From an uncultured Lachnospiraceae bacterium (GTDB lineage: Bacteria > Bacillota > Clostridia > Lachnospirales > Lachnospiraceae): 64,000 bases of DNA. Location: assembly GCA_934432885.1 (NCBI GenBank), contig CAKRYY010000004.1:32215-96214 (forward strand), written 5' to 3'. The first letter of the stretch is position 1, and every line of letters begins with the position of its first letter. The notes under the pieces are model-generated. The model worked only from the letters and a program-made list of their open reading frames with translations, searched no databases and was not told the DNA's origin. Positions 16,929 to 25,559 of the stretch are shown here, in pieces. Both the position numbers and the translations under genes were made by a program.

Positions 16929-18440
16929 GTGACAGAGAAAAAAGCGATTGTGGCGGTCAGTTTTGGAACGACAGTAGATGAGGCGAGAGATGCGGCAATT
17001 ACACCGATTGAACGGGAATGGGCAGAGGCATTTCCAGATTACATTGTGCGGAGCGCTTTTACAAGCAGCATTGTAAGACGAAGGCTTGCGGAAAGAGGCA
17101 TTTTCATAGACAGCGTGGAAGAAGCGCTTTCGGCGCTTCTGGCGGAAGGCGTTCAAAAGGTATATTTACAGCCCACGCATCTGATTCCGGGGGAAGAGTA
17201 TGACCTTTTGCGTGAAGCAGCGGAAAAGTGGCAAAAGAAGTTTGCACTTTTAAAGATTGGAGAGCCGCTCCTTGCAGATAGGAAGGATATGGAGCGCGTG
17301 CTCTGCCGGATGAAAGAGCGTTTCCCGGTAAAAGAGGGTACGGTCTGTATCTTTATGGGACATGGCAGTGCGCATGCAGCAAACCGTGTGTATGAGCAGC
17401 TTGCAGGAATTTTATCACAGGAGGAGGGACAGTCCTACTTTATGGCGACGGTAGAGGGAAGCCCTTCCTTTTTGGATGCGCTTTTGGCAGTGGAAAAAAG
17501 AAGCGGCATTTCAAAGATTATACTCGTACCATTTATGCTTGTGGCAGGTGACCATGCAAGGAATGATATGTCCGGAGAGGATGCGGAAAGCTGGAAAAGC
17601 ATCTGTGAGGCAAAGGGCTATGAGACAGAGTGCCATTTACAGGGCATGGGCGAGCATCCTGAAATCAGGGCACTCTATCAGGAAAAATGCAGAAAATGCC
17701 TTAGGGGAAGCTTTTATGCCATCAGCGTTGGTCCTGGCATGGGCGGTGCATTGACGCTTGACGGTGCTGAAAGGATTAAGAACTGTCAGGTGCTTGCGAT
17801 ACCCCGGACGAAGGGAAGCCATTCGCTTGCGCTTTCGATTGTACAAAAGGCGAATGAACAGTTGAAAGAAATGTTCGGATGTGAAGATTATCTTTTACTT
17901 TCCCAAAAGGAAATTTTATATCTGGATTTTCAGATGACGAAGGATATAGAGAAACGGGAACAGACTCATGCAGAGCATCTTCAGAAGCTGATGTCTTATC
18001 TGGAGCGGGGAATAGACGTTGGCATGGCTGTTTTGGGAGATGTGAGCATTTATGCAACCTCTGCCCCGCTTTTACAGGCGCTTAAGGAGAAAGGATATAA
18101 AACAGGCATGCTGCCTGGTGTTACAAGCTTCAGCGCTGCAGCGGCAGCCCTTGAGATCAGTCTTACAAAAACAGCAAAACCGCTGCACATTATTCCGGCA
18201 GGATATGAAGGGCTCATGGAGGCTTTGCGGTTGCCAGGCAGCAAGGTGCTTATGAAAAGCGGAAAGAAGCTGCCGGAGATAAAGAAGCTGCTAAAAGAGC
18301 TTGCATTATATGATAGCACTCATCTTGTCAGGGATTGTGGTCTTGCAACGCAGGAGGTCTGTCAGAATCTGGATGAGGATACAGACAGGGATTCTTACTT
18401 TACGACGCTGTTTGTACCGGGAGAAACAGAATGTATGTAA
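16929..18440 (+). CDS. cbiK: fusion of sirohydrochlorin cobaltochelatase (CbiK) and cobalt-precorrin-2 C20-methyltransferase (CbiL)
   Basis: Residues 1-260 are CbiK: AIVAVSFGTTVDEAR, MGHGSAHAAN with His145, and LVAGDHARND with a second His near 209, the two metal-insertion histidines known in CbiK. From residue 263 (YAISVGPGMGGALTLDGAE) to the end it is a tetrapyrrole SAM-methyltransferase of the CbiL/CobI type. The fusion would insert cobalt into sirohydrochlorin and then methylate C20. I choose the GTG at 16929, behind AGGAAGG, since the conserved domain begins there and His145 then falls at the family position; an ATG at 16869 would add 20 unconserved residues. Its 3' end overlaps hemA. 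Confidence 0.85.
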   Translation: MTEKKAIVAVSFGTTVDEARDAAITPIEREWAEAFPDYIVRSAFTSSIVRRRLAERGIFIDSVEEALSALLAEGVQKVYLQPTHLIPGEEYDLLREAAEKWQKKFALLKIGEPLLADRKDMERVLCRMKERFPVKEGTVCIFMGHGSAHAANRVYEQLAGILSQEEGQSYFMATVEGSPSFLDALLAVEKRSGISKIILVPFMLVAGDHARNDMSGEDAESWKSICEAKGYETECHLQGMGEHPEIRALYQEKCRKCLRGSFYAISVGPGMGGALTLDGAERIKNCQVLAIPRTKGSHSLALSIVQKANEQLKEMFGCEDYLLLSQKEILYLDFQMTKDIEKREQTHAEHLQKLMSYLERGIDVGMAVLGDVSIYATSAPLLQALKEKGYKTGMLPGVTSFSAAAAALEISLTKTAKPLHIIPAGYEGLMEALRLPGSKVLMKSGKKLPEIKKLLKELALYDSTHLVRDCGLATQEVCQNLDEDTDRDSYFTTLFVPGETECM

Positions 18441-19621
18441 TCAGTATCAATTACAGGCGCGCACCGCTTTCGGTACGTGGGCAGCTTGCATTTTCCAAGG
18501 AAGAGCAGATAGAATTTCTGAAAATGTGCCGGGAGAGCCAGGAAATGGGGCAGAGCGTGCTCCTTAGCACCTGCAACAGGCTGGAGCTGTATACGCAGTT
18601 TGCAGAAGAAGAGATAAATCCTGAGGCGGTAAGGCAGGAGCATTTTATACAGATGGAAGAAGCACTAGCTATGGCGAAGGGCGTTTCAAGCGCTCTGTGC
18701 CGTAAATATGTAAGCTGCTATCATGGCGAAAAGGCACTGCGGCATCTGCACAGAGTCACAAGCGGGATTGATTCTATGGTGCTTGGCGAGGATGAGATTT
18801 TGCGTCAGGTAAAACGGGCATATCAGCTTGCAGTGGAGGAAAAATGTGCGCAGTATGCTCTGCATACCATTTTTCAAAGTGCGTTTACCTGTGCCAAACG
18901 GATTAAGACAAAAACGGCGCTTTCCAAATCTTCCATTTCCATAGCGACGCTGGCGGCTGGATATATTATGGAGTTCCTAAAGGAAAGAGAACGAAATACT
19001 GCAAATGTCATGATTATCGGGATTACGGGAGAAATTGGCAGTATTCTGATGAAAAATTTAAAGGGTGAAGCGGGAATTTCTGTCATCGGAACCAGCAGGC
19101 AGCATGGTATATGCGGCGGAACGCTTGGATTTTCGGATATTTCCATGATTGCCTATGAGAAGCGGTATGAAAAGATATATGACTGTGATGTTATCGTGAG
19201 TGCAACTGGAAGCCCTCATTATACGGTAACGAGGCAGGACTGGCGTGATAAAGGCAGAGTGCAGTCAGGACGGGAGACTCTATTTGTGGATTTGTCAGTA
19301 CCGGCGGATATTGATTCGTCCCTAAAGGATGAGGTTGGCGTTACACTGTGCGAGCTGGATTATTTCAGGACGCTTGCGAAGGATAACAATGCAAGAAAGC
19401 AGCAGGCAAAGCAGGAGGCAGAGCAGATGATAGAGGAGGAACTTTCGCAGCTTCAAAAGGAGCTGTTTTTCCACCGGATGCTGCCGGAACTTAAAGGGAT
19501 TACTTCGGCGGTACAGCAGCTTGGCTTTGAAAAGCTTTTGTATCGTGTGCGTGATGGGGCTTCCTATCCGCAGCTTTGTGCATTTTTTGAGGCATTGGAG
19601 AAAGGACTGATGGAGGAATGA
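18431..19621 (+). CDS. hemA: glutamyl-tRNA reductase
   Basis: First enzyme of the C5 route, reducing Glu-tRNA to glutamate-1-semialdehyde. In 396 residues the catalytic Cys48 lies in LLSTCNRLELY, GIDSMVLGEDEIL follows, then the NADPH domain (MIIGITGEIGSI, somewhat divergent from the usual G-x-G-x-M) and the dimerisation helix (NARKQQAKQEAEQMIEEEL). Overlaps the CbiK-CbiL fusion and the following precorrin-2 dehydrogenase gene, so translation is coupled through the cluster. Confidence 0.93.
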   Translation: MYVISINYRRAPLSVRGQLAFSKEEQIEFLKMCRESQEMGQSVLLSTCNRLELYTQFAEEEINPEAVRQEHFIQMEEALAMAKGVSSALCRKYVSCYHGEKALRHLHRVTSGIDSMVLGEDEILRQVKRAYQLAVEEKCAQYALHTIFQSAFTCAKRIKTKTALSKSSISIATLAAGYIMEFLKERERNTANVMIIGITGEIGSILMKNLKGEAGISVIGTSRQHGICGGTLGFSDISMIAYEKRYEKIYDCDVIVSATGSPHYTVTRQDWRDKGRVQSGRETLFVDLSVPADIDSSLKDEVGVTLCELDYFRTLAKDNNARKQQAKQEAEQMIEEELSQLQKELFFHRMLPELKGITSAVQQLGFEKLLYRVRDGASYPQLCAFFEALEKGLMEE

Positions 19622-20127
19622 GCCATTTTCCGGCGTTTATTTCCATAGAAGGGAAGGAATGTCTTGTTGTTGGAGGGGGCAGGGTTGCATTTCGAAAATG
19701 CAAAGGACTGCTTGCTTTTGGTGCATCGGTCTGTGTGATAGCGCCCGAGCTTACAGAGGCTTTTGAATTGTTGAAAAGGGAACAGGATGCAGGAGAGTCT
19801 GTAGGCTGGCTGCAATATAAAAAACGTAAGCTTTTGGAGGACGACCTTTTAGCAGGAAGGTGGGCGCTTGTTATTGCGGCGACAAATGACAGAACGGTAA
19901 ATGAAAGGGTGGCGGCGTTTTGTCATCAGAAAGGAATTTTAGTGAATGTAGCGGATAATAAGGAAGCATGTACCTTCTTTTTTCCGGCGTATTGTAAGCA
20001 GGAGGAGGTAGCAGTTGGAATTACAACCTCCGGCACTTCGCCGAAAATGGCTTCTTTTCTTCGGGAAAAGCTGCAGGAACGGCTTCCTGACTGGATAAAA
20101 GAGGCAAAGGAGTCTGTGGATGAGTAG
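19618..20127 (+). CDS. precorrin-2 dehydrogenase / sirohydrochlorin-forming protein (Met8/CysG N-terminal type)
   Basis: 169 residues: HFPAFISIEGKECLVVGGGRVAFRK is the NAD-binding start of the SirC/Met8 family, followed by VIAATNDRTVNERVAAFC and VNVADNKEACTFFFPA, then TSGTSPKMASFLREKL. It oxidises precorrin-2 to sirohydrochlorin, the substrate of the cobaltochelatase encoded upstream. ATG overlaps the hemA stop; its own end overlaps the hemC fusion. Confidence 0.88.
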   Translation: MSHFPAFISIEGKECLVVGGGRVAFRKCKGLLAFGASVCVIAPELTEAFELLKREQDAGESVGWLQYKKRKLLEDDLLAGRWALVIAATNDRTVNERVAAFCHQKGILVNVADNKEACTFFFPAYCKQEEVAVGITTSGTSPKMASFLREKLQERLPDWIKEAKESVDE

Positions 20128-22531
20128 AAAAATGCGGATTGGCACAAGGAAAAGCGCGCTTGCGCTTGCGCAGACAGAGCTTTTCATAGAAGCGTGCAGG
20201 GCTGCCGACTTAACAGGAGAAATTTCATACGAGATTGTGGAAATGCACACGGAGGGCGACCGTATTTTAGATAGACCGCTGTATGACTTCGCAGGAAAGG
20301 GCATGTTTGTATCTGCCTTTGAGGAGGCACTTCTTGCAGGCGATATAGACATAGCAGTCCATAGCGGAAAGGATATGCCGGCGGAGCTGCCAGAGGGGCT
20401 TTTGATTGGCGCAGTTTTAAAGCGTGGGAATCCAAGGGATGTACTGGTGACCTTAAAGGAGGGCAGCTTGAATCAGGAAAGTGTAGTTGCTACCGGAAGT
20501 CTGCGGCGGCAGGCACAGGTCAAACGGTATTTTGGCTGTCAGGTAAAGGAAATCCGGGGAAATGTCGGAACAAGGCTGCAAAAACTGGCAAAAGGAGAGG
20601 CAGATGCGCTGATTCTTGCGGCAGCAGGTCTTGAGCGGTTAGGGCTTTTGCCACAGACAGGCTCATTTTTATGGGAAGGCGTGACCTATTACTGCCACTG
20701 TCTTAAGACGACGGATTTTCTGCCTGCCCCGGCACAGGGCATTATTGCGGCGGAATGCAGGCAGGACAGCGCCTTTTTTCCTTTTCTGCGGCAGGTATGT
20801 GATAGGGAGACGATGGATGAGTTCCTTGCAGAACGTGCATTTTTAAAGGGCGTGGGAGCCGACTGCCGCCAGCCGGTCGCTGCACTTGCAAAAAGCCAAA
20901 ATGGACTTTTGAATATGCAGGCGGCATATTTTGGAAAAACCGGAGTGCTTCATCTGGACGGACAGATGGAGAGCGGATGTGGAGAGCGGCTTGGATGGGA
21001 GCTTGCGAGGCGGCTGCTTTCTGAAAAAGGACGGGTCTATCTGGTTGGTGCGGGACCCGGGGATGCAGGACTGATTACTGTAAAAGGGATGGCGCTTTTA
21101 CAGGACTGCGATGTACTTGTATATGACAGACTTTGCAGCAGGGAGCTTATAGAAGCGGTCAAGCCGGACTGCGAGCGTATTTATGCAGGAAAGCAGGCAG
21201 GCGGCGACAGTATGCCGCAGGAGGAAATCAACCGTATTCTGGTACAGAAGGCAGGAGAAGGAAAGCTGGTTGTGCGGCTTAAGGGAGGAGACCCTTTTGT
21301 TTTTGGCAGAGGCGGCGAGGAAGCAGAATATCTGCGGGCAGCAGGGATTTCCTTTACGGTGGTTCCCGGTGTTACCTCTGCGGTAGCGGCGCCGGAGCTG
21401 GCGGGGATTCCCGTTACGCACAGAAATCTGAGCCGTTCCTTCCATGTGATAACTGCGCATAAGGCGGGGCAGGAGAAAGAAAATATAAAGGACTATCTAA
21501 AGAGCCAGCTTGCAGGGCTGCGCGGCGCAGAGGGAACGCTGGTCTTTCTGATGGGACTCTCCGAGCTGGAAACCATTACGGAATTGCTGCCCCTATATGG
21601 ATGGAGAAGGGATACGCCTGCGGCAGTCATTGAAAACGCATCGCTGCCAAGTCAGAGAGTGGTGCGGGGGATGCTTTCGGATATTGCAGCGCAGGTAAGA
21701 AAGGCAGGACTTGCTTCTCCGGCGGTCATCCTGATTGGAGAGACAGCAGCGCTCTCATTGGCAGGAGAGATGGAGGTGCCTGATAGCTGTAGAGAGCGGA
21801 TAGGAATTGTAGGAACAGAGCATTTTTATCGGAGGCTTTCAGAAAAGCTGCATGAGGCAGGAAAAAAGATAAGCTGGATTCAGGAGCTTGGAATCCGGCC
21901 GCTTGACGGTCAGGAAAAATGCTTTGCCGCACTTGGGGCATATACATGGATTGTATTTACAAGCAGCTATGGAGTTACCATCTTTTTTGAACAGATGAAG
22001 AGGCTTAGACTTGATATGCGAAGTCTTTTAGGAAAACGCTTTGCCGTCATTGGACCTGGAACTGGGGCTGCGCTTTCGGAGCAGCTTTTTGAAGCGGATT
22101 TGATGCCAGAGCCTTATACGGCAGAGGCGCTTGCCGGAGCGCTTTCTGAGAAGCTCCAAAAAGAAGACAGAGTGCTTTTATATCAGGCGGAAAATGGCAA
22201 TCCTGTGATAGAAGAGACTTTAAGGAAGGCACAGATAAAGGCAGACAGATTTGCTGCCTATGAGACCTTTGCAGGAGTAAGCGCACCCGTAGAGTGCTTT
22301 CGGGAACTGTCACAGCTGATATTTGGCAGCAGCTATGGTGTAAGACTGTTTTTGGAGCAGTATCCGGGAGCGTTTGAAAGTGGTATACTGTCAGGGATAG
22401 AGGTCTGGGCAATCGGAGAGCAGACTGCGAGGACACTGAAAGAGGCGGGCTGTAAAAACTGCAGGATACCGGATGCGTTTTGCATAGACGGGCTGCTGGC
22501 ACAGATAAAGGAGCAGGATTTATTGCCGTGA
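20120..22531 (+). CDS. hemC: tri-enzyme fusion: porphobilinogen deaminase (HemC), uroporphyrinogen-III C-methyltransferase (CobA) and uroporphyrinogen-III synthase (HemD)
   Basis: 803 residues. Residues 1-300 are HemC: RIGTRKSALALAQTELF, VHSGKDMPAELP, GSLRRQAQ and the dipyrromethane-cofactor Cys249 in GADCRQP. Residues 304-545 are SUMT: VYLVGAGPGDAGLITVKG, VVRLKGGDPFVFGRGGEEAEY and PVTHRNLSRSF. Residues 557-803 are HemD-like: IGIVGTEHF, WIVFTSSYGV and LLYQAENG. One polypeptide would thus carry porphobilinogen to precorrin-2. CobA-HemD fusions are common in Clostridia; adding HemC is less usual. No frameshift is seen across either joint. Confidence 0.9.
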   Translation: MSRKMRIGTRKSALALAQTELFIEACRAADLTGEISYEIVEMHTEGDRILDRPLYDFAGKGMFVSAFEEALLAGDIDIAVHSGKDMPAELPEGLLIGAVLKRGNPRDVLVTLKEGSLNQESVVATGSLRRQAQVKRYFGCQVKEIRGNVGTRLQKLAKGEADALILAAAGLERLGLLPQTGSFLWEGVTYYCHCLKTTDFLPAPAQGIIAAECRQDSAFFPFLRQVCDRETMDEFLAERAFLKGVGADCRQPVAALAKSQNGLLNMQAAYFGKTGVLHLDGQMESGCGERLGWELARRLLSEKGRVYLVGAGPGDAGLITVKGMALLQDCDVLVYDRLCSRELIEAVKPDCERIYAGKQAGGDSMPQEEINRILVQKAGEGKLVVRLKGGDPFVFGRGGEEAEYLRAAGISFTVVPGVTSAVAAPELAGIPVTHRNLSRSFHVITAHKAGQEKENIKDYLKSQLAGLRGAEGTLVFLMGLSELETITELLPLYGWRRDTPAAVIENASLPSQRVVRGMLSDIAAQVRKAGLASPAVILIGETAALSLAGEMEVPDSCRERIGIVGTEHFYRRLSEKLHEAGKKISWIQELGIRPLDGQEKCFAALGAYTWIVFTSSYGVTIFFEQMKRLRLDMRSLLGKRFAVIGPGTGAALSEQLFEADLMPEPYTAEALAGALSEKLQKEDRVLLYQAENGNPVIEETLRKAQIKADRFAAYETFAGVSAPVECFRELSQLIFGSSYGVRLFLEQYPGAFESGILSGIEVWAIGEQTARTLKEAGCKNCRIPDAFCIDGLLAQIKEQDLLP

Positions 22532-22570
22532 GCAGGTAGTGACCTGTATTTAGGGAAGGACGATGGAAAA

Positions 22571-23536
22571 ATGAAACGAATGAGAAGACTGCGGAGCAGT
22601 GCGGCTATTAGAAGTCTGGTGCAGGAAACCAGACTTTCGAAGGAACAGCTCGTATATCCGATATTTGTTATAGAAGGAGAGAATATCAAAAATCCGGTGG
22701 ATTCGATGCCGGAAATTTATCAGTATTCGATTGACCGGCTTGCCGAGGAATGTGACAGAGTCATAGCAAGCGGCGTTGGCGCCCTGCTCCTGTTTGGAAT
22801 CCCGGCGCATAAGGATGAGGTCGGAAGCGGGGCATACGATAAAAATGGAATTATGCAGCGTGCAATTCGATATTTAAAAAAGCAGTATCCGCAGCTTTTA
22901 CTGATTGCAGATGTATGTCTGTGCGAGTATACTTCTCATGGGCATTGCGGATTGGTTGACGGCTGCCATATTTTAAATGACGAGACACTGCCGCTGCTTG
23001 TCGAGATGTCGGTCTCTCTGGCAGAGGCAGGTGCGGATATGATTGCTCCCTCAGATATGATGGATGGCCGTGTGGCGGCAATTCGAAAGGGACTGGACGA
23101 AGCGGGATTTTATGATACGCCGATTATGTCCTACAGTGCCAAATACGCTTCTGCCTACTATGCACCCTTCAGGGATGCGGCACATTCTGCACCGGGCTTT
23201 GGTGATAGAAAAACCTATCAGATGGATCCGGCAAATGCAAACGAAGCGCTGCGCGAGATGGAGGCAGACATCGAAGAGGGCGCAGACATTCTTATGGTAA
23301 AGCCGGGACTTGCTTATCTTGATGTGCTGAAAACGGCACGGGAGCATTTCGCATACCCCATTGCGACCTACAATGTGAGTGGAGAATATGCAATGGTAAA
23401 GGCTGCGGCGCAGATGGGCTGGATTGATGAAAAAAGAGTTGTAATGGAAAATATGCTTGCCATGCGCAGGGCAGGGGCGGATATTATTATTACCTATCAT
23501 GCACTTGATGTGGCAAACTGGCTGACGGAGGTATAG
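22571..23536 (+). CDS. hemB: porphobilinogen synthase (delta-aminolevulinate dehydratase)
   Basis: 321 residues. Zinc-type catalytic site: ADVCLCEYTSHGHCG gives the three Cys ligands. The two active-site lysines are in MSYSAKYASAYY and LMVKPGLAYLD. It condenses two aminolevulinate molecules to porphobilinogen, the substrate of the preceding fusion. The usual partner hemL (glutamate-1-semialdehyde aminomutase) does not follow; a protease gene does, 13 bases later. Confidence 0.95.
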   Translation: MKRMRRLRSSAAIRSLVQETRLSKEQLVYPIFVIEGENIKNPVDSMPEIYQYSIDRLAEECDRVIASGVGALLLFGIPAHKDEVGSGAYDKNGIMQRAIRYLKKQYPQLLLIADVCLCEYTSHGHCGLVDGCHILNDETLPLLVEMSVSLAEAGADMIAPSDMMDGRVAAIRKGLDEAGFYDTPIMSYSAKYASAYYAPFRDAAHSAPGFGDRKTYQMDPANANEALREMEADIEEGADILMVKPGLAYLDVLKTAREHFAYPIATYNVSGEYAMVKAAAQMGWIDEKRVVMENMLAMRRAGADIIITYHALDVANWLTEV

Positions 23537-23549
23537 GAAAGAAGCAGGG

Positions 23550-24410
23550 ATGCGGAGAAAGGGATACGGACAGGGCAGATATAAAACAGGAATAGCGCTT
23601 GCACTTATCGGACTTTTTCTGCTCGGCGTACTTGCGGCAGGAAGGCTGCCAAAGGAGGTTGGGATACCCGGTGATATTTCACAGCGGGAGCCGGCTTTAA
23701 AGGCGGGAAGCGAGGGCGGAGAGCTTAAGGTGCCACTCATTCAGGCGACGACCCTTAAGGAGGAATACGAAGGGCTTGTTCACCTTAACCTGCTTGCCTC
23801 GCCGGAAAATTACAGTGGCGACATCGCACAATCGATTCGGAATGTGCTGCCTACAGTGGTGCGGATACGGACCGGAGAGTATCTTGGAAGCGGAATCATT
23901 TTACAGATAGATGAGAATTCTTTACTGATAGCGTCCAACCGTCATCAGCTTCAAAGCAGGGACTTTTCCTCAGTAACGTTGTATAATGGAGAGGAAGCCT
24001 CTGGCAGGCTGGTTTTTCTTTCTGAAAACTATGACCTTGGGTTTCTGGAAGTGGATATAACGAGAATACCCTATGAGAAGAGAGAGGAGCTGCGCAGCAT
24101 AGTCTGTTCAATGGACTGTGAAGAAGCGCTGCGGCAGGGAGATGCGATGTTTTTTGTTGGTTCGGCAGACGGCGTAGCCTGTAATATAGCAGAGGGGAAA
24201 ATCGGAGATCCCTGGTATTACTTTGACGAATTCGCATCTTATATGATATATAATTATTGTAAGGCAAAAGCGGGGATGTCCGGCGGAGGTACCTATGATG
24301 AGCACGGACACTGTATCGGCATGATTACAGGCGGACTTGCAGACGAGACGGCGAGTCTTCCCATGAAGTCCATTCGGGAAGAATGGGAACGTTATGCCGG
24401 CGGGGAATGA
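23550..24410 (+). CDS. membrane-anchored trypsin-like serine protease (HtrA-like, atypical)
   Basis: 286 residues with one N-terminal membrane helix (about residues 13-31) and a chymotrypsin-fold domain outside. A plausible triad is H132 (SNRHQL), D162 (NYDLGFLEV) and S244 (GMSGGGTYDEHG). The usual HtrA strings TNxHV and GNSGGP are altered, and there is no PDZ domain. It sits between hemB and the CobW genes. Whether it is catalytically active, and on what, cannot be told. Confidence 0.65.
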   Translation: MRRKGYGQGRYKTGIALALIGLFLLGVLAAGRLPKEVGIPGDISQREPALKAGSEGGELKVPLIQATTLKEEYEGLVHLNLLASPENYSGDIAQSIRNVLPTVVRIRTGEYLGSGIILQIDENSLLIASNRHQLQSRDFSSVTLYNGEEASGRLVFLSENYDLGFLEVDITRIPYEKREELRSIVCSMDCEEALRQGDAMFFVGSADGVACNIAEGKIGDPWYYFDEFASYMIYNYCKAKAGMSGGGTYDEHGHCIGMITGGLADETASLPMKSIREEWERYAGGE

Positions 24411-24443
24411 CCCGTTTCGATAAAAGGAAAGAAGGGATTTTAT

Positions 24444-25550
24444 ATGACAAAGATTGATATTGTATCCGGCTTTCTCGGAGCCGGAAAGACGACGCTGATT
24501 CAGAAGCTGTTAAAGGAAGCGCTGCATGACACAAAGGTGGTGCTGATTGAGAATGAGTTTGGTGAGATTGGCATTGACGGAGGCTTTTTGAAGGAATCGG
24601 GCGTAGAGATGAAGGAAATGAACTCCGGCTGTATCTGCTGTTCGCTGGTGGGTGACTTTGGCGCTTCCCTGCAGGAGGTGCTTTCTACCTACGCGCCGGA
24701 GCGGATTTTAATTGAGCCTTCAGGCGTTGGCAAGCTTTCCGATGTAATTCGGGCGGTGCAGAATGTAAAGACGGATGTGGAGGTTTCCCTAAGCAGCGCC
24801 GTGGTTGTTGTGGATGCGTCCAAATGCAAGATGTATGCAAAAAACTTTGGAGAATTTTTCCTCAACCAGATTGAAAATGCAGGACTGATTATTCTGAGCC
24901 GTACTGGTGCAATCAGCGAGGAAAAGACTGCAAAGGCAGTAGAAATCATACGGGAGCATAATCAGAAAGCGCAGATTATTACAACGCCATGGGAAGAAAT
25001 TACCGGAATGCAGATTTTAAAGGCGATGGAAGAAAAGAACGACTGGATGGAAGAGCTGCTTTCTGAAATCAAGGAAGCGCATGAGCACCATCATCATCAC
25101 GATGAGGATGAACACGAGCATCACCATCACCACGACGAGGATGAACACGAGCACCACCATCATCACGACGAGGACGAACACGAGCATCATCACGATGAGG
25201 ATGAACATGAGCACCATCATGGCGAGGGCTGTACCTGTGGCTGCCATGATCATGACCACCACCATCATCATGCGGATGAGGTGTTTACGAGCTGGGGCAA
25301 AGAGAGCGCAGCTTCTTACACCAGAGAGGAAATCAGGGAATGTCTGGAAGCCCTGGAGGATGATAAGACCTACGGCATGATTCTGCGTGCAAAGGGCATG
25401 CTGCCGGATGGCAAAGGCGGCTGGACATACTTTGATTATGTACCGGGAGAGACGGACATTCGCAGCGGCGCAGCGGAACTGACTGGCAAAATCTGTGTTA
25501 TCGGCTCCGGTTTGAAGGAGGATAAGCTGCAGGAACTGTTTTACAAATAA
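24444..25550 (+). CDS. CobW/COG0523 GTPase with histidine-rich metal-binding stretch
   Basis: 368 residues. Walker A GFLGAGKTT at residues 10-18, the CxCC metal motif SGCICCSLVGD (C63, C65, C66), GERILIEPSGV-type switch (PERILIEPSGVGKL) and ILSRTG in place of NKxD. Residues 213-276 are mostly His, Asp and Glu, with CTCGC embedded, then a CobW C-terminal domain. Such proteins are metal chaperones or insertases for Zn, Co or Ni. The position in a B12/heme cluster next to a zinc-type hemB and a cobaltochelatase offers either metal. Followed ten bases later by a second CobW-like gene. Confidence 0.85.
   Translation: MTKIDIVSGFLGAGKTTLIQKLLKEALHDTKVVLIENEFGEIGIDGGFLKESGVEMKEMNSGCICCSLVGDFGASLQEVLSTYAPERILIEPSGVGKLSDVIRAVQNVKTDVEVSLSSAVVVVDASKCKMYAKNFGEFFLNQIENAGLIILSRTGAISEEKTAKAVEIIREHNQKAQIITTPWEEITGMQILKAMEEKNDWMEELLSEIKEAHEHHHHHDEDEHEHHHHHDEDEHEHHHHHDEDEHEHHHDEDEHEHHHGEGCTCGCHDHDHHHHHADEVFTSWGKESAASYTREEIRECLEALEDDKTYGMILRAKGMLPDGKGGWTYFDYVPGETDIRSGAAELTGKICVIGSGLKEDKLQELFYK
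25101..25223 (+). repeat. 33-base tandem repeat encoding His/Asp/Glu-rich units
   Basis: Two full 33-base copies (25101-25133, 25134-25166; peptide DEDEHEHHHHH), then a 27-base and a 30-base variant. Copies differ mainly at silent third positions. The in-frame repeat sets the length of the metal-binding stretch in the CobW GTPase. Confidence 0.85.
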
Positions 25551-25559
25551 GGAGAGGCT

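Noticed and set aside
25081..25275. CRISPR-like array
   Set aside because: The tandem units have no unique spacers and are in-frame coding sequence for a His-rich stretch.
25081..25380. Thr/Met/Ile-rich frame overlapping the His-rich repeat
   Set aside because: Produced by the same repeat in another frame; no start signal or homology.
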